DNA from: Mesaphorura yosii
Taxonomy: Eukaryota > Arthropoda > Collembola > Poduromorpha > Tullbergiidae
Assembly: GCA_009869945.1 (NCBI GenBank)
Contig: WIXG01000045.1
Location: 186,001-250,000 of the forward strand
Direction: 5' to 3'
DNA: 64,000 nt
Shown here: positions 47,072 to 57,234 of the stretch, piece after piece
Position numbering within the stretch: position 1 is the first letter of the stretch
How the letters are laid out: every line of letters starts with the position of its first letter
The notes under the pieces: model-generated
Seen by the model: only the letters and a program-made list of their open reading frames with translations
Database searches by the model: none
Told to the model about the DNA's origin: nothing
Made by a program: the position numbers and the translations under genes

Positions 47072-48591
47072 ATGGCTGCTGTTCATGGACACCACAGCCC
47101 CACGCCCTTAAGTGGTGGACTTCTACTTCGACCGACAAGCCCTTCGGAAAGGACACACCAACAAGATCGAAAGGATCTGGAAAGATTTTCCAAGTTCTTC
47201 ACCATGAAAGCGGTCCAAGTCATTGTTCAGTCAAGACTTGGCGAGAAAATAAAATGCCCATCCCGAGCTTCAAGTACTGGTGCTGATTGGGTAAGAAATT
47301 GTACAACAGATTTGACTTGAACGTAATTGGTAAGCATGGATTTCTAATCGTGGTTTCTCATTTTAATCATAGTTCAATCTGGCCATCGAAGACAATGCAG
47401 AAATCTTAAAGCAAGCCAAAATGGCAATCGGTAACAACTCACTACCGAGTCCACCGCTCATCGTGGAAATTAGTCTGAAAACAATTGACTCGAAGAAGCT
47501 CACATTGGAAATATGGAAGCTGTCTTTTACTGACGAGACTGAAGAGAATATTAGAATTTTGTACACCGTTTACAACCGCATGTCACTCCTTCTGAAATCA
47601 CTGATCACCGTGACGCGTGTTCTACCCGCATACAAATTGAGTCGTGTCAAAGGTGATTATGTGATGGAGTACAACGTGTACACAATGGACAGCGCTACCA
47701 ACGAGAGTATAGACTATGCCAGCAAATTGGGACGGGAATGTCGATCCAGTTTACTCGGTTCCGTTGTAACCCCTTTCGGCTCAATTTGTATTGAGTTCGC
47801 CTATAGAACCAAGATGGAAATGAGCTTCGAGCAAAGTCCCGTGGTTGTGAAAGAAGACCACTATTCTATGGAGTAAGTGTTTAATTATTTATTACTATAC
47901 TTCTAGTATAAGGTAAATTGTTTACTAATCTGACTTATTTTTGACAGCTCAACGCTAAACAATTCTCAAGTTGACCGTTTGACTAATGTGAGCCCGGAAC
48001 CGAACCCAAACGCTGTGAAAATCCCAGCATTTTCTGATCCTCTACCTCCAACGCCCAACAACAGCAATTCACCAATCAACGATACCATCTTTGGCGGCGA
48101 AGAAATTCCGTTCTCAAATCTTCTGAAAAAGTCGTTACTCAACAGCAGCAAGTATTCTCCCGGCGGAGCCTCAAATAGAAAGCTGCCCGAAATTGGTGCC
48201 GATAGTGAGAACAATAGCACAACAACTATTCCAGAGTTGGATCCCAGCCGCCAACAGCAGCAAAGTAGTACGCATACAGGGAGTGATGGAAGCCAGGAAT
48301 TTGAGTTTTTGGAAGTGGTAAGTTCGCAACAACATGTTCGATCGAAAGACCGTGAGAAAGACTTGTACTGAATTTAGATTTCTTTTCATTTTTCAGAAAC
48401 CGTTACCATTTGCACCTGAAGTGTCGGATACGTCTTCCGATCCCGCCGCCTTTTTCACTTCCCTTCAGAATCCACCTGTCCTCGACAGCTTGGAAGGCCC
48501 AACGACGCATGATGATATTGACAAGCAATTGAGCACGTTTGAAGAGAACCTACCTATTTTTGACGAACTTGTTAATCAGCTGTGTTCGTAG
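47072..48591 (+). CDS. ATG13: Autophagy-related protein 13
   Basis: Subunit of the ULK1/ATG1 initiation complex with FIP200 and ATG101, required to start autophagosome formation. Four exons: 47072-47290, 47373-47872, 47948-48317 and 48397-48591 (1284 nt, 427 residues). The N-terminal HORMA domain is clear: NLAIEDNAEILKQAK, EISLKTIDSKKLTLEIW, and LYTVYNRMSLLLKSLITVTR followed by LPAYKLSR, close to vertebrate ATG13. The middle is disordered and Ser/Asn/Pro-rich. The last exon has an AFFTSLQNPPVLDSL segment and ends FDELVNQLCS, matching the FYREFQNPP and FDAFVETL tail of the family. The N-terminal 30 residues vary more than in other species. It is shorter than vertebrate ATG13 mainly in the disordered part. 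Confidence 0.9.
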
Positions 48592-49778
48592 ATTTGAAAA
48601 TCGTATCTTCATTATTTATCATTTATACAAAATCAGATACTTTGAACCGCCAAAATAAATTAAGCAATTATGCATGATCTATCACCATTAATCTGAGCGG
48701 TTCGCTCGTCTTAAATTGGTTTTCGTCTCGAAGTGGCTTGTATTGCAGGCGTTGATGACTGCAATGATGAGCATCGAAATTCATGGTGTATGTTTTAAAA
48801 AATCCATATTCCGTCTGGGAACGGGAACCACTCAAGAAAGTTTGCCTGTAAGCATTTTTCTTAGAACAATATTCCGTTGAAACCTATTCTCCATGGATAA
48901 TCTTTGCTGGAATTTGTCTTGGGAAAATACCTTACTTATAAAAACGACGAACGACCTTCCAAAATCCCACACATTTTACAAAGCGTTTACTTCTAATTGT
49001 TTGCACTCATGAAGTGCAGGACGCTGGCGGCACTCTGCAAATCCCACAGGAAAACGAAGAGAGCGCTGCAGCCACTTCATACGCAAGCCACTCACTCCTC
49101 GTTCATAGATCTTTCCTTAATTGAAACAGAAACTATTGCTGCGTGGCTCGGTTTGTGACACATGCTAAGTTTCCCTGGTTCAGAGTTCAGATATTCAGTA
49201 TGTGGCGAAAAGTGCCAATTAAGTGATGGCAGAAGTTTTGTATGTCTCTCTCTTGCTTAACGAGGGCTTCATTTCATCGGTTTCTGCCGATAATTAGACA
49301 CTGACAATTAATGCAGACAGCCACCTCGCGACATTAAACTTGTGACGTACGATTCATTGTAAGATTGTCAATGTCACGCAAATTGGAACACGCGTTGGTG
49401 GCAATAATTTGCTACTCTGTCTTCATCTGATAAAGTAAGCCCGCCCGCATGTGGTGAGGATGATGGAGTAGAGTAGAAGGATGAGGTTATGAGATTGGAA
49501 CCTCTGGAACCGAGCGCCGAGAGTATACGCCTTGAGAGCAAGTCAGGCCTCGCCGTTCGTTAGAATTCAGTGTGGAGCACAGAACCGTAGAGAAAGATTC
49601 TTATGAACTGATGTCCTGAGTCTTGAGACTTTGTACGTGTGACTCATTCAGTCCGGCATCTTCATTCGGTCGTTGTACTGCCAGTAACAGCGAATTTCAC
49701 TTAAATAAAGCCGGCTTCCTTTTCCAACTCTAACATTATTCTGCCTGAACGAGTTCTGAAGATCTCATCTCCTCAGAA
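48592..49778. other. Intergenic region upstream of allatostatin C
   Basis: Contains the ATG13 3' UTR and the neuropeptide promoter. No coding exon or RNA gene recognised. Confidence 0.4.
48654..48659 (+). terminator. Poly(A) signal of ATG13
   Basis: AATAAA 63 bases after the stop codon. Confidence 0.55.
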
Positions 49779-50301
49779 ATGACGCCTGCATTTCAGAAAT
49801 TCAGTGTCACAACGTTATTTTTTATGATTTGTGTCATTACTGTGCTTAAGTTGACTCAAGTGAACTGCGGAGTGTATCTGCAAAAGCAGGTAATTTTAAG
49901 AGGGCAGACGTCCATTTTGTGTGATCAGGCAACAATTTGTCTCGATGTCTTGTTCCTCTTTCTCATTTTAGGCTTCTGACGATGGTGGTTTGGGGATTTC
50001 ACCATACTCCAACAATATTCAGACTTCCGATGTCTACCCAATCGTCGTGCCCCGAGACACATCGTACTGGATGGATAACCCTTTGAGTCAGCAACAACGC
50101 GGCCGAATTACTGATGACGGATTTGGATTGCCACGAAATGTCGTTATCTTGAACGCTAACCCCAACAGCCATGAGCCTCGACCACAACAGCAGGCGTTGA
50201 CGAAAGCGGCTAGAGAGTGGGGCATGAAGCGCGTTCACGACTCGCCAAAGCGTCTGATTCTGTTCCGGCAATGCTTCTTCAATCCGATCTCATGCTTCTA
50301 A
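49779..50301 (+). CDS. AstC: Allatostatin-C neuropeptide precursor
   Basis: Secreted prohormone for an allatostatin-C peptide, an inhibitory peptide acting on somatostatin-type receptors. Two exons: 49779-49889 and 49972-50301 (441 nt, 146 residues). Exon 1 encodes a signal peptide (VTTLFFMICVITVLKL) ending near VNCG. The spacer is followed by a KR cleavage site (DSPKR) and the C-terminal peptide LILFRQCFFNPISCF, which runs to the stop with no amidation glycine, as in AST-C. The two cysteines would form the ring. The core differs from the common insect QCYFNPISCF by Y to F, and the peptide lacks the usual N-terminal glutamine that forms pyroglutamate. An upstream KR (WGMKR) could release a short linker peptide. 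Confidence 0.93.
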
Positions 50302-50416
50302 ATCAAACCAGTCAGTACATGGATCTCTTGCACCATGACTTGTGTGTCCGTCTCGTCTTTTGCATTCAAATGTCAAAATGTTACATTAAATGCAACATGC
50401 ATTAGGAAAAGTATTC

Positions 50417-50422
50417 AATAAA
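50417..50422 (+). terminator. Poly(A) signal of allatostatin C
   Basis: AATAAA about 115 bases after the stop, 84 bases before the end of the convergent minus-strand coding region. Confidence 0.55.
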
Positions 50423-50505
50423 GCTGTAAGCATTCGATTTGTACACTTGATTGGCATTTACTTAAGAGAGTAACAAAGATCACAATCATAAAAACTGGTT
50501 GCATT

Positions 50506-51833
50506 TCATTCGCGGAACGTTAGACTGGAACTCGATCCATGGCCATGAGTATGACTTGGTAATGGTGCAGGCGGATGGTCATCTTCTTGGAATTCTTGCT
50601 GGCTGTAGTAATGCTGTGCCAAGTCACGTAGAATATGATCTTTCTGTAATTTCTGCTGCAGTTGCTGGTAATGCTGTTGCTGGTGGTGGTGGTGGTGTTG
50701 AGTTACGCCAACCTGTTGCAAATGCTGTTGTTGTGGCTGGGCCAAGTATTCCATTTCATCAGGACTATCACAGATATCGGTTCGGTACGTCCCGTCCATT
50801 ATCTTATTCAATTTCTTTGCACTTTCGTGACACGAGGCGAAGAGGCTGGCACACGCTCGCTCGCTTTTCGCTGTGCGGCCGAAGTACGCTGCGTACTCGT
50901 ACACGAACGATGGGGACGTTGTGTCTTCTGGCCTCTGGACATCTCTGAAATGATACGAATTGACAGTGACAATGGCACGTTGTTATGAAATGTGCGTGGT
51001 GCGTCTAAATTTAGATGTTTACTGTTTACAGAATAAATTGCGTGAGAATGTTTGAGGTGCGGGTGTTGATTGAATTAACTCAGAGAATAATGACTCACAT
51101 GTAGTCTTCTGTTATCATTCGCTCGAACGGATTCATTTCATGCCTACTGCCACCGAATCCGCTCGTGCCTCCGGTCCTGTTCCGCGCCATTACATCGCAG
51201 ATGCTTTTCGGGAGGCAACCTTGTTCATCAAACTCGGACGCCATGATGTAATACGGGGTGATATCGTTTTCATCAATTTCTGGAATCATATTATCCGGCA
51301 AGTCAATCTCATGACCATCCAACCGCTGCTCGAGTGATCTTCGCCGTCTCCCTGTAAGTACGTGGGCGAAACAAAAGAACAAGTGAATTACTTCCTCGGC
51401 ACGTGGGCATGAGAGTTGGGCGATGTGATGGAGCGACCAACTGTCCTTTAACCCAGAAACACGTCGCGCACGTGGAGATCAAGTCTCCATGCACGCGTGG
51501 AGTCCGGCGTATGTCAAGTCAAGTCTCTCGGGACGAGCAGAGAAAAAACTTACCGTGTAAAAACTTAAACAGCAGCCTCTTTGCCAACAGCTTTAGCTTC
51601 AGTTTAATTTTAAGTGCAAGTAAAATTTTCAGCTTCTTGAGTTTCAATGCTTTTTTTAGTGCCCAGCCTCCAATCAGCAGTCGCGGATTGTGGCGGAGGT
51701 CCTGCACGTAGCCTTTGATTGTGTATGCGTAAATTGCGTTCGATTCTTGCACATTTTCACTGGTTATGAGGATCAAGAGCAGAACAATTGCACTAGCGTA
51801 GATTAGGCTTCTAGTCCGAGAGAACAGTCGCAT
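50506..51833 (-). CDS. Signal-peptide protein with Lys/Leu-rich helix, DM4/12-like cysteine pattern
   Basis: Function unknown. Three exons: 51833-51554, 51351-51099 and 50944-50506 (972 nt, 323 residues). Residues 1-33 look like a signal peptide or membrane anchor. Residues about 58-93 alternate lysine and leucine (ALKKALKLKKLKILLALKIK and onward), a striking basic amphipathic helix. A basic RRRSLEQR follows, possibly a furin-type site. The rest has cysteine spacing reminiscent of the arthropod DM4/12 domain: GCLPKSICDV, then YEYAAYFGRTAKSERACASLFASC. The C-terminus is Gln/His-rich. The acidic central part (PEIDENDITPYY) and low-complexity end look disordered. The domain call is tentative; the exon structure is solid because phases close. 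Confidence 0.7.
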
Positions 51834-52849
51834 TTTTGATTGCTTACACTTACGTGAAATTCACACTTGCACTAGGCACATACTTTCAAATGACTTTGCT
51901 TCGGCTTCGGCTTCACTTTGACACCGTGACCATATTTCAGTAGACTGACGTTCTTTATATAGTAAGGAAGTAGAAAAGTTACGAAACGATTGGACACAGA
52001 AACCATTATTAAGATTAGTGTTAAGAATGTAATCATGCGAGCGAGTTCTTTGTTTACATTTGCCAGTTGTGCTCTCAGTTCGCATTGTTGTGCGTGGTCA
52101 TTAAGGACGAGGGAATGAAAGTATTGCGTAATTGTAGTCATGATGCTGATGTGGTGTACGTTCGAGATTCGAGATTTGCGAGTGGAGAACAGGACAGGAG
52201 CAGGAGTCAGAATGCCAATGCAAAAGGTGATTTCAAGAATGCGAATTCTATGCAATGTCATTACACATTACCGTCTGCATGCTAATTAAGAGATGTACTG
52301 GTTGTACTGTGTATTGAGTAGTGTTTTGTAAAGGGAAGTCAACGAAAGAACATGCACGACTTTAATTACCATTTAATACGTCAATTACGCATCTGATTTC
52401 AATGTAAATGACTCCGTTGGCGTTGGTATGCACTCAATGCGAGTCCATCCATTGAGGTTTTGGGGTCGAGACCCGACGGGTCTGTCACGCTGAAACTGAA
52501 TCTTTTGCGTCCACGTTTGTAGAGTTTGTACGCGTTTCGTGATGCTGTGGGTGCCGTCGTGTTCTATTTCAATGGAGTGAGGGAATCCCCATGAAATACA
52601 AGAATACAATTACCCACTGATTGACAGATGATTTACTATCGAACTGCCGTAATGCAAACTGAAAAAATAAAGGTTAGTTGAGAATTTGGAATGATCGGCC
52701 AGGTTTCAGGATGCTTGCGATTTATCAAAAATAAATCTCTCGATTCTATTTTTCCATAATAATTGGATACTAATTAGAGCATCCTCTTTTGACTAGTGAT
52801 TAAATGATTAAATCGCTGCATCGCCAATCAATGTTGTGGAGTGGGAATG
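51834..52849. other. Intergenic region with unresolved minus-strand frames
   Basis: Two minus-strand frames were examined. 51872-52261 contains an internal start giving a roughly 89-residue protein with one membrane span. 52384-52609 could be a terminal exon downstream of a 50-nt GT-AG intron. Neither has recognised similarity, and neither forms a clear gene. Confidence 0.3.
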
Positions 52850-53653
52850 TTAGTGAACGGTCCATCCTCCATCCATTGAGTACACTCCTCCGGTACACTG
52901 CGCTGCGTCATCAGTACTCAAGTAAACGGCCAAGCTTCCCAGCTGCTCCGGCTGGACAAAGTCTCCTGATGGCATTTTCTCCATGAGGAGTGCGCGCTTG
53001 GACTCCTCGATCGAAATGTTCTTTTCCTTCGCAATCCTCTCGATCTGCTTCTGCACCAACGGAGTGAGGACCCAGCCAGGGCAAATCGTGTTGGAAGTCA
53101 CTCCAGTTCCGGCAGCCTCCAGAGCGATTACTCTCGACATGCCAAGAATCCCGTGCTTTCCTGCACAGTACGCGGACTTATTCGCTGACGCAACGAGGCT
53201 GTGGGCAGACCCGATGTGGATCAGTCTTCCCCACTTTCGTTCGTACATCTGCGGCAATACTGCACGGCTGATGAAGAACGGTGCGTTTAAGTTAACTGCT
53301 ATCAACATGTTCCATTTGTCGGTGGGGAACTCGTGTATAGGTGCCGTATGTTGAACTCCAGCGTTATTCACGACGATGTCGACTTGTCCCAGGTCGCTAG
53401 TTGCTTTTTTAATTAAATCAGCACAGGCGGACTCCTGTGTCAAATCCGCGTTGGAATAAGCTACTTTGCCACCTTTAGAGAGGGCTTCCAGCTCAGACTT
53501 CAATTTCTGGACTTCATTCTCCTTCTCCAGGCCATGAAACATGACGTTGCATCCGGCTTTCGCAAAACGCTGAATGATGCCCCAACCAATCCCTGATGTG
53601 GACCCGGTCACGACGGCGCATTTGGACTTCAAGATTTGGAATTTGTCCATCAT
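52850..53653 (-). CDS. D-3-hydroxybutyrate dehydrogenase-like short-chain dehydrogenase
   Basis: NAD(P)-dependent oxidoreductase, classical SDR family, most like bacterial-type D-beta-hydroxybutyrate dehydrogenase, which interconverts 3-hydroxybutyrate and acetoacetate. One exon, 267 residues. Motifs: TGSTSGIGWG (Rossmann TGxxxGxG), VNNAGVQH (NNAG), the catalytic serine in HIGSAHSLV, YCAGK (YxxxK) and PGWVLTPLV after the active site. The C-terminus DDAAQCTGGVYSMDGGW matches SDR enzymes that end in xDGGW. It is normal length for the cytosolic tetrameric form and has no targeting signal. Two adjacent ATGs start it; the first is used. It is one of few intronless genes here. A possible TATA element lies 55 bases upstream. 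Confidence 0.88.
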   Translation of the reverse strand: MMDKFQILKSKCAVVTGSTSGIGWGIIQRFAKAGCNVMFHGLEKENEVQKLKSELEALSKGGKVAYSNADLTQESACADLIKKATSDLGQVDIVVNNAGVQHTAPIHEFPTDKWNMLIAVNLNAPFFISRAVLPQMYERKWGRLIHIGSAHSLVASANKSAYCAGKHGILGMSRVIALEAAGTGVTSNTICPGWVLTPLVQKQIERIAKEKNISIEESKRALLMEKMPSGDFVQPEQLGSLAVYLSTDDAAQCTGGVYSMDGGWTVH

Positions 53654-53708
53654 ATTACGTGCGAGAAGGCTCGGAATAGGGCTTCGCTAATTGACAATGC
53701 TGTTCAAC

Positions 53709-53714
53709 TATATA
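53709..53714 (-). promoter_or_regulatory. Possible TATA box of the SDR gene
   Basis: TATATA on the minus strand about 55 bases before the start codon. The spacing would give a short 5' UTR. Motif evidence only. Confidence 0.3.
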
Positions 53715-54917
53715 GAACACTTGCTTAGAATCATGCGGAATTCTTAGAGTCTAAGTTTTATAATTTCTCTTACCTCTTACCTACAGGCACCACTTCGAAC
53801 CTGGAACAAAAGGCAATCGAATAACTGACAGGTGACACTGCACTGTCGGTTGAGTCTACTTTTGCACACACATGTGCGAAACCGGAACCGTGTTTAAATC
53901 TTCCTCAAAAACCACGGGCGACCACAGGTTGTCTTTGTGCTTAGCTTAACTAAATTGCATGCGTGATGCTCGTCACGCCAGCAGTGTTAATCTGTATTAT
54001 GTAATAATGTAATCGTGGCCAAAGTCCTTGTACTCTGATCTGTCTTAAGACTCAAGATGTTATGTCATAATCGTAACAGCTGTCAGCTGCTGCAGGATCA
54101 GAGATATGCCTAGACATTTTCCCCCTGTTGGTCCGCATGTAGGACGGAATTTGACACAAAACGTCGTGAATCTCGCACTGACTATTTTATGATTAACTAA
54201 AATTTGTTTCATTTCTAAAAGTTCAATCTACCCATGCATTTGTGCTTTGAGACAGAAAGAAGTCGAAGGCAGGCTTCGTCTCACAGCATCAACGTCGTCC
54301 CAAGTATCACAATTACATAAAACTATGTAAACGTGTTAAAAGATTCAATCATCGGGTAGGAAGGTCAATCTCGAAAGTGCATTGACTTAGTAAAATTGGT
54401 AGTCATTACCTCACCAATAATACCACAATGCCAGTGAAAGATAGGTATCTAATATTACGTGTCGCAGTATAAATACTTGGACGACAGAGGTAAACGAATT
54501 CGCATGGCCACATCGTGACGATGATGCCAAACTATAACCAGAATCGAACTATTATTATTGTGTATAATGTAGACCATTCAAGGTTATACACACTTGATAA
54601 ATCATTGAACCATTTTTTGCCAACACCAATCTTGCGTTGCATAATGTTAGCAAAAATTAGCCCGTACGTACGGAGGAAAAGTTACGATATCTGTTGCATG
54701 ATTAAATCATCGCATCGGAAAGTAACACATCGTAGTAAAATGTGTAGTAAAAATCGGCCCGTTCGTTGACTCCAATCACGTTGTCCTCAGCTGTCTGAAA
54801 TGGCAATGCCAAAATTCCCTTGGACAATTGATTTTTATGGTGGTGAGATCAAAGACCAGTCGGTTCCAAGGTTGCTGATACCAGAATCAACAACATGCAT
54901 AGCGGTGGCACGGAAGG

Positions 54918-54924
54918 TATAAAA
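54918..54924 (+). promoter_or_regulatory. TATA box of the CHK kinase-like gene
   Basis: TATAAAA 111 bases before the ATG at 55029, a normal promoter-to-start distance allowing an 80-base 5' UTR. Confidence 0.45.
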
Positions 54925-55028
54925 CTGACTGCTCCTCGTCCACTTCATGCCAAATTCTGACTCGAGTCCATTCACTAACCACGCTTTCCTAATTTGCTAA
55001 AGCATAACCGCATCGCTTTGCATTCGAC

Positions 55029-56607
55029 ATGACGGATTCGCCACATCTTATCCCAAAGTACCAAGCCATTCTGGCTTCCAACGGCGAATCTGAGAAGATA
55101 ATTTCTAAAGTTACTTCAACCGTTCCTTTGCATTTGGAGGGTGAATACATTGGAAGCATCTGCATGTACGTCACCTTGCATTTGGTCAATGGGCAACGCG
55201 TAGAACTTTTTGTGAAGGACAATCCTGCGAATCCGAAACACGCGGAAGTGATACAGTTTAGCCTGTTGTTTGAAAAAGAGGCTGGTTTCTTTAATCAAGT
55301 TCTGCCTGATTTTCGAAAGCTGTACCTGGACAAGTCACTTGAAGGGTAAGCCGCTAAACCAATTCGCGTGCATGCGAATTGAAATAGAAATCTGACCAAG
55401 TGAATGTGAATTCTAATCAAGGATCATCAGGCCGCTGAACTTTGTCCCAAAATGCTACTTCGCAGACAGCAAAGAAATCATACTGGAGAATTTGGTTGCC
55501 GGCAAGGGTTACTTCATGCATTCAAAAGTAGATCGGCAGGAACTAGCACAAGCTAAGTACGACTTTTCGCGTAGCATAAAGAATCTTCGTAAAGAATGAA
55601 CTTCGGTCAATGTTAGCACTTTCTCGTTGCTTTTAGAATGGTGCTTCCGGACTTGGCCACGTTTCACGCATTGGGCTACTGCATTATCACCGAGCTTGGA
55701 GAAGACGCATTTCTTCAGAAGTATCCGTTCGTCAGGGGCGATGGCTTGGAGAACCATTTGCTTAGAACCATGGTGGAGATCGCTGTGGTCGCATGCGAGG
55801 AATTGCTGGAGGTAATTTTTTCTTAGACGGAGGTTTCCGTGTTCCTCTTAATTATTTCTGAGTGTCTCACTTAACGATATTTTCAGAAAAATGAGGTTCC
55901 AGGGGGTGATCGGGCGCTGGAAATCTTGAGATCATACAAAGGTCGTGTGTTTTCGGAGTTGATGGAGTTGGTCAACCCTGACACGAGTTTTCATCTTTAC
56001 AAAGTGCTGAACCACGGCGATGTATGGAACAACAACATACTGTTTTTGAAGGACGCTGACTCGAAGTTGGTTCATAGCGTGCTGGTGGATTACGTAAGAG
56101 CATTCGTTACATGAAATGTGCGCTGATAAACTTAACTAAGTCGACTGTTTCCAGACGCTTCGATACGGATCGCCAAATCTTGATTTGATTTACTACTTTT
56201 TCACGAGCTTGCCGTACACAACCAGAAGACAACATACTCGGGAGCTTCTAGCTGAGTACTTTCACGTTTTCACAACTTCCGTGAATTCCATTTTGAATGC
56301 AAACAATAACAATGGCGGAGACACTCCAAAAGTATTTCCACACACGTTTGACGCATTCGTGGAGGACTTCAACGCAAAATCGTTCTTTGGATTTTGGTTC
56401 AACTTAATGTACTGGCTGGGGCACAAACTGGCGGATCACGTCGACCTCGCGAACATAGAGGGAGACATGGCCACGTTCTACACAAACAAGGTGTTTGCGT
56501 GGATCAAAGAGAACCCGGCGCAGGGAGCAGAATTGGCTTCTGATTTGGTACAATTTTGCGAAGAATTCGAGGAATTGCGTGGAGTCCAAACAATTGGGAA
56601 TAAATAA
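55029..56607 (+). CDS. CHK kinase-like protein (ecdysteroid kinase-like, EcKL)
   Basis: Member of the arthropod-expanded EcKL family with a protein-kinase-like fold. Family members are thought to phosphorylate small molecules such as ecdysteroids; the substrate here is unknown. Five exons: 55029-55345, 55422-55556, 55637-55811, 55887-56093 and 56155-56607 (1287 nt, 428 residues). LFVKDNP supplies the ATP-binding lysine, and FEKEAGFFNQVLP the helix-C glutamate. NHGDVWNNNILF is the catalytic-loop Brenner-type motif HGDxWxxN, with aspartate as base. LVDYTLRYGSPNLDLIYYFFTS is the following metal-binding motif, where most members have DFQ; here it is VDY, so DFQ becomes DYT but the aspartate is kept. 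Length is typical. Confidence 0.88.
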
Positions 56608-57234
56608 TTATTCCGTTCACGGCCAACATTAAACGCAGAAAGCAAAACAGAATAAGGTGAAAAAGGTATTTTTATATAAGCACATATTTCAAGTGGCAAT
56701 CGGCGTACAGAAAAGAAAAAACTTGTTGACTGTTATTTGATTGGCCGGCTGCAGTCTGCACGTCTACAGCACGAGTACGCAAAACTTACAAACGATTTTA
56801 TCGTTTCTCAGTTGCTCCTGCTGCGTAGCACACCAATAAATAAAAGTTCTTCTTCAGTCTGCCTTTTGTGCTCTTGCGTGCTGGTCGCTTATTGGAAGGT
56901 TCGTCTGTCTAATCAGCTACGAAAGCTAAGTCCTACTTTATCGCGAATTACTGATAGTTTAGCCGATATTTTAACTGCAGTATCACCACCAGATTTGATG
57001 GCAGTGTCTTTTTCCACTTAAGGATTAGTGACAATTATCAGTGTTGGCCGTGACGACGATTGGCCGTCGAGCTCAATTTATTCCTTCGCCAAAAGTTCCG
57101 AAAGCATCTTTATCATCTTCCTTCACTTTACGGGAGAACAGGTAAGCTCGCTGTTCTCCAATTTCAATGCGGTTAAAGGCACCATTTCACAAGGTGGGTG
57201 ATAACTTTTGGTTTGACTCATTTATCTAGCTAAG
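56608..57234. other. Spacer CHK kinase to coiled-coil gene
   Basis: Contains the 3' end of the kinase gene and the promoter of the next. A frame at 56737-57021 is not supported by similarity. Confidence 0.35.

Larger units (their letters stand above)
53654..55028. other. Divergent intergenic region
   Basis: Promoter sides of the SDR and CHK kinase-like genes. An 84-codon plus frame (54515-54769) follows a TATAAATA at 54470-54477, but has no similarity and is not called. Confidence 0.4.

Noticed and set aside
51872-52261. Minus-strand frame with one hydrophobic span upstream of the DM4/12-like gene
   Set aside because: It overlaps the likely promoter and 5' UTR of that gene, and there is no similarity. 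Kept only as a note.
54515-54769. 84-codon frame after a TATAAATA motif
   Set aside because: Composition is random-looking and there is no family match; the TATA motif alone is weak evidence.
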